DNA of 64,000 bases, taken from Phycisphaerales bacterium. Lineage in GTDB: Bacteria > Planctomycetota > Phycisphaerae > Phycisphaerales > UBA1924. How positions within the stretch are numbered: the stretch's first letter is position 1; each line of letters starts with the position of its first letter. The stretch lies in NCBI GenBank assembly GCA_029260455.1, contig JAJDDF010000011.1:62001-126000 (forward strand). The letters are read 5' to 3'. Below, piece after piece: positions 61,614 through 64,000 of this stretch. The notes beneath the pieces are model-generated. The model made no database searches. It saw only the letters and a list, made by a program, of their open reading frames with translations, and was not told where the DNA came from. The position numbers were made by a program, and so were the translations under genes.

Positions 61614-61868
61614 ATGGACGCAGGATTGAAAGAACGGATCGGCACAACACCGATGGGGACGCGCATTGTTGGCCTAGCAAAGGCCGCTGCGGCGTTGCAT
61701 ATGGCGGAAGTGTCGCATTTGCGGGCGCACATGCTGCGCCCGGGTGACGTCGGGTTCGAATGGTCGGGCGAATTGACCATTGACGAATTCAAAGCCGTGT
61801 TCGGCATACAGATGCACACCAGTCGCGCAGCGGATGCGCGTTATTCGACACGGAAGGCAGCGCAATGA
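61614..61868 (+). CDS. Small hypothetical protein leading the flagellar rod operon
   Basis: I do not recognise this 84-residue protein. It is helical with DAGLKERIGTTPMGTRIVGLAKAAAALHMAEVSHLR and a second half reading FEWSGELTIDEFKAVFGIQM. There is no signal peptide or membrane segment. ATG 61614 follows GGGAGG at 4 bp, and its stop overlaps flgF by ATGA, so a role in rod assembly or its control is likely but not proven. The open frame is longer (from 61443), but the upstream part would overlap the recombinase start and reads as spacer. Confidence 0.55.
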   Translation: MDAGLKERIGTTPMGTRIVGLAKAAAALHMAEVSHLRAHMLRPGDVGFEWSGELTIDEFKAVFGIQMHTSRAADARYSTRKAAQ

Positions 61869-62635
61869 ACTACGGCTTATATCTGGCGGCATCCGGGGCG
61901 TCATCTGCGATGGCGCGACAGAATGTGTATTCCAACAATCTTGCCAATGCCAGCACGGTGGGGTTCAAGCCCGATTTCATCGGCACGCGGTTTCGCGAAG
62001 CCGTCCGTCAGGAAGACAACCTGATGTGGCTTGATTCCAATGCCATGCTCGAAAAACTTGGCGGCGGCGTGCTGCCAACGGCCACGATGATTTCACTGAC
62101 GCAGGGGCCACTGCGGGAGACTGGTGATCCCCTTGATGTTGCGATTCAGGGCGAAGGGTTCCTCATGGTCACGTACCAGGGTGAGCCTGCGCTGACGCGC
62201 GATGGCCGCCTGTCAGTGTCGCACGAGGGGCACCTTGTGCGCGCAACCGACGGCGCGGAGGTGCTTGATGATGGTGGCTCACCGATCACGGTGGATCGCG
62301 CGATTCCAATCGAAATTACAAACGATGGCGAAGTGATGCAGGCCGGCGCGACGGTGGGCGAGCTTGCCTTGGTGACGGTGCCTGATGCGACGCAGATGAC
62401 CAAGGGCAGCGATGGCACATTCATGTTCAACGATCAGGTGAATGTGCAGGACGCGGCACAAACGGTCAATTCCGAATTGAAACAGGGCATGGTCGAGGAC
62501 TCTGCGGTGAATGCGATTGGCGCGCTCAATGCCATCACAGGCGCATCGCGGGCGGCGCAGGGCAACATGCGCATGATCGCGGCGATGTGGGAAGTGATGG
62601 GGTTGGCAGTGAATCGGCTTGGGCGGGTGAACTAA
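61865..62635 (+). CDS. flgF: Flagellar proximal rod protein FlgF
   Basis: FlgF forms part of the flagellar rod in the periplasm. MNYGLYLAASGASSAMARQNVYSNNLANASTVGFK carries the rod-protein N-terminal helix with the NNLAN motif. The middle contains the FlgF/FlgG-type DVAIQGEGFLMVTYQGEPALTRDGRLSV. The C-terminal helix RAAQGNMRMIAAMWEVMG lacks the strict ENQR-type FlgG end. The 256-residue length is normal. It overlaps the previous gene by 4 bp and leads flgG by 50 bp. Confidence 0.9.
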   Translation: MNYGLYLAASGASSAMARQNVYSNNLANASTVGFKPDFIGTRFREAVRQEDNLMWLDSNAMLEKLGGGVLPTATMISLTQGPLRETGDPLDVAIQGEGFLMVTYQGEPALTRDGRLSVSHEGHLVRATDGAEVLDDGGSPITVDRAIPIEITNDGEVMQAGATVGELALVTVPDATQMTKGSDGTFMFNDQVNVQDAAQTVNSELKQGMVEDSAVNAIGALNAITGASRAAQGNMRMIAAMWEVMGLAVNRLGRVN

Positions 62636-62685
62636 AGAAGGCACTGGGCATCAGGCACCAGGCACTGGGAAAATAGGACAGCATC
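62636..62685 (+). repeat. Short direct repeat between flgF and flgG
   Basis: GGCACTGGG appears twice (near 62641 and 62660) around GCATCAGGCACCA, forming a small pattern of GGCA/AGGCAC repeats. It may be an RNA stem region or a chance repeat; the flgG ribosome site lies just after it. Confidence 0.3.
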
Positions 62686-63495
62686 ATGGCAACAGTAGCA
62701 CTGTATTCTTCAGCGACAGGACTCAATGCGTTGAGCACAAAGCTCGATGTCATCGCGAATAACCTTGCAAATGTGAATACTGAAGGATTCAAATCGAGCC
62801 GCGCAAACTTTCAGGATTTGTTTTATCAAGAGAAGCGCATGCCGGGCGTCGAGAATGCTTCGGGCTCAGAATCGCCCACGGGGCTCTATGTGGGGCTTGG
62901 TGTGAAGGTGTCGGGCACGCAGCTTGATTTCCGCCTTGGAGCGCCTGTGCAAACCGACAAAGAGCTCGACATGATGATTGATGGTGAAGGATTCTTTCGC
63001 GTTGAGGTGGCGCCATCGGTGAGCGGCGATGGGTTTGCATACACGCGGGCGGGAAATTTCACAGTCAATGAAGATGGCGAACTGGTGCTTGCCAATGACC
63101 TGGGATCGCGCCTTGAGGGAGGCATCACCATTCCTGATGATGCCACCAAGGTCGAAATTTCTACCGATGGCCGGGTCTTCGTGCAGCAGGCGGGCGACAA
63201 TGAGCCGGTGGAAGTTGGTCAAATCGAGATTGCCACGTTCATCAATCCCGAGGGATTGAAGCAGGTCGGTTCGAGCATGTTCATCGAAAGTGGGTCAAGC
63301 GGGCCTGCGATTGCGGGTCAGCCTGGGGAGGAACATTTCGGGCAGATTCGCACGGGGTTCCTTGAAGGATCGAATGTTGATCCGACTATGGAACTGGTCG
63401 AACTGATCCGCACCCAGCGGGCTTTTGAAATGAACAGCCAGGTGATTCAGGCGGCGGACGAGACCCTCAGGGCGATCGGTCAGCTTCGTCAGTAA
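62686..63495 (+). CDS. flgG: Flagellar distal rod protein FlgG
   Basis: FlgG makes the distal rod through the P and L rings. MATVALYSSATGLNALSTKLDVIANNLANVNTEGFKSS is the conserved start with NNLAN and NTEGFK. DMMIDGEGFFRVEV and YTRAGNFTVNEDGELV are the core, and TMELVELIRTQRAFEMNSQVIQAADE is the FlgG C-terminal helix. Length 269 is close to E. coli (260). The ATG has only a weak upstream ribosome site. flgA follows 81 bp downstream. Confidence 0.95.
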   Translation: MATVALYSSATGLNALSTKLDVIANNLANVNTEGFKSSRANFQDLFYQEKRMPGVENASGSESPTGLYVGLGVKVSGTQLDFRLGAPVQTDKELDMMIDGEGFFRVEVAPSVSGDGFAYTRAGNFTVNEDGELVLANDLGSRLEGGITIPDDATKVEISTDGRVFVQQAGDNEPVEVGQIEIATFINPEGLKQVGSSMFIESGSSGPAIAGQPGEEHFGQIRTGFLEGSNVDPTMELVELIRTQRAFEMNSQVIQAADETLRAIGQLRQ

Positions 63496-63576
63496 ATCGT
63501 AATTGATGGTGTTGCGCTAGGAGTGGCGCAGCGTTTGCGAAGAACACCCCGGCGGCCAAGCAGGAGGCAAGGCGCG

Positions 63577-64000
63577 ATGGGACGGATGCGAACACAGTTT
63601 GGAATATGGGGTCAGGCAGGATCGCTGCTTCTCGCGGCGATGGTGGTGGCAGGTATTGCGCCAATGGCGCTGGGTGATGAGGTTCTGCTTCGCAGGCGGG
63701 CGACTGTGGACGAATCAGTGCCCATCACCCTCAATGATATTGCAGAACTGGAAGGCGACTATGCGCACTCACTGCGCGATGTTGTCGTTGTAGATCAGCA
63801 AGCAACGGCGGCAAAGGGCGAGTGGGTCACCATTGAACTTGGCGAGGTGCGTCAACGGCTTATGGCGCAGGGCGTGCGCATGGGGGCGCTGAGTTTGTCT
63901 GGCAACCGGTGCGATGTGCGCGTGGGTGTTGTTGAACTCGCTCGACCGGCGGCAGAAGCGGCAGCGCCACTCAAGTGGGAAGAATATTCAGTTGCGGATG
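63577..64000 (+). CDS. flgA: Flagellar P-ring chaperone FlgA, N-terminal part
   Basis: The gene runs off the right edge after ~141 codons. AGGAGG at 63562-63567 lies 9 bp before the ATG. The product starts with a signal peptide (GSLLLAAMVVAGIAPMALG), then ATVDESVPITLNDIAELEGDYAHSLRDVVVVDQ, consistent with the FlgA/SAF-type N-terminal domain. Context after flgF and flgG supports FlgA. It would help assemble the P-ring in the periplasm, which also argues for a diderm envelope. Confidence 0.75.
   Translation, partial: MGRMRTQFGIWGQAGSLLLAAMVVAGIAPMALGDEVLLRRRATVDESVPITLNDIAELEGDYAHSLRDVVVVDQQATAAKGEWVTIELGEVRQRLMAQGVRMGALSLSGNRCDVRVGVVELARPAAEAAAPLKWEEYSVAD

Noticed and set aside
61740-61770. 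tRNA-like GGGTTCGAA T-loop sequence
   Set aside because: It lies inside the small gene before flgF, and no acceptor or anticodon stems can be folded around it.

Overview
The window looks like chromosomal DNA of a planctomycete, most likely class Phycisphaerae. The grounds are: a secreted protein ending in a PEP-CTERM-type tail with a C-terminal Arg run; an LptD-like protein and a flagellar P-ring chaperone (a diderm envelope); futalosine-pathway menaquinone synthesis (MqnC); a BatA/von Willebrand protein; and very large type II/IV pseudopilins. I see no rRNA, insertion sequence, prophage or CRISPR array. The one RNA gene I could fold is a tRNA-Leu(GAG).

Layout. 1-6.8 kb: a HEAT-like protein (cut by the window edge) coupled to an HD-GYP protein, a BatA/VWA membrane pair, a flavin-dependent halogenase-like enzyme and a stand-alone CoaB. 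6.9-24.4 kb: the dominant feature, a one-strand type II secretion/type IV pilus-like locus with two GspE/PilB ATPases, a PilT ATPase, GspF/PilC, five class III prepilin-like proteins in G-G'-H-I-J order and a 1579-residue GspK-like protein. Genes from gspF to gspJ overlap by 4 bp. 24.5-34 kb: a TPR protein, an endonuclease III lacking its Fe-S cysteines, a DUF4149-like protein, a TIM-barrel-like protein, a DnaJ-type co-chaperone, an acyl-CoA ligase, tRNA-Leu, small membrane proteins and an S41 protease. 34-48 kb: a QueC-like protein without a PP-loop, bL21, LptD-like protein, a ClpP/SppA-like protease with homogentisate dioxygenase, the PEP-CTERM-like protein, DUF3179, an EamA half-transporter, MscL, and a three-gene operon of flavin-reductase-like protein, amidohydrolase and NtrC-type regulator. 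48-64 kb: MraZ, a PAS/HWE histidine kinase, SerC and SerA, MscS, DUF1015, a GNAT protein, EF-P, MqnC, a XerC/D recombinase and the start of a flagellar rod operon (small protein, FlgF, FlgG, FlgA).

The best candidate for an undescribed system is the 6.9-24.4 kb machine. It has the pseudopilin order of a type II secretion system but carries a PilT-type ATPase, two GspE paralogues without the usual tetracysteine motif, and outsized minor pseudopilins. No secretin or prepilin peptidase is in the window. A second theme is core enzymes with changed key residues: SerA has Gln for the catalytic Glu, EF-P has Asn at the tip position, and endonuclease III has no cluster ligands. All family assignments come from reading motifs by eye; no search was run.
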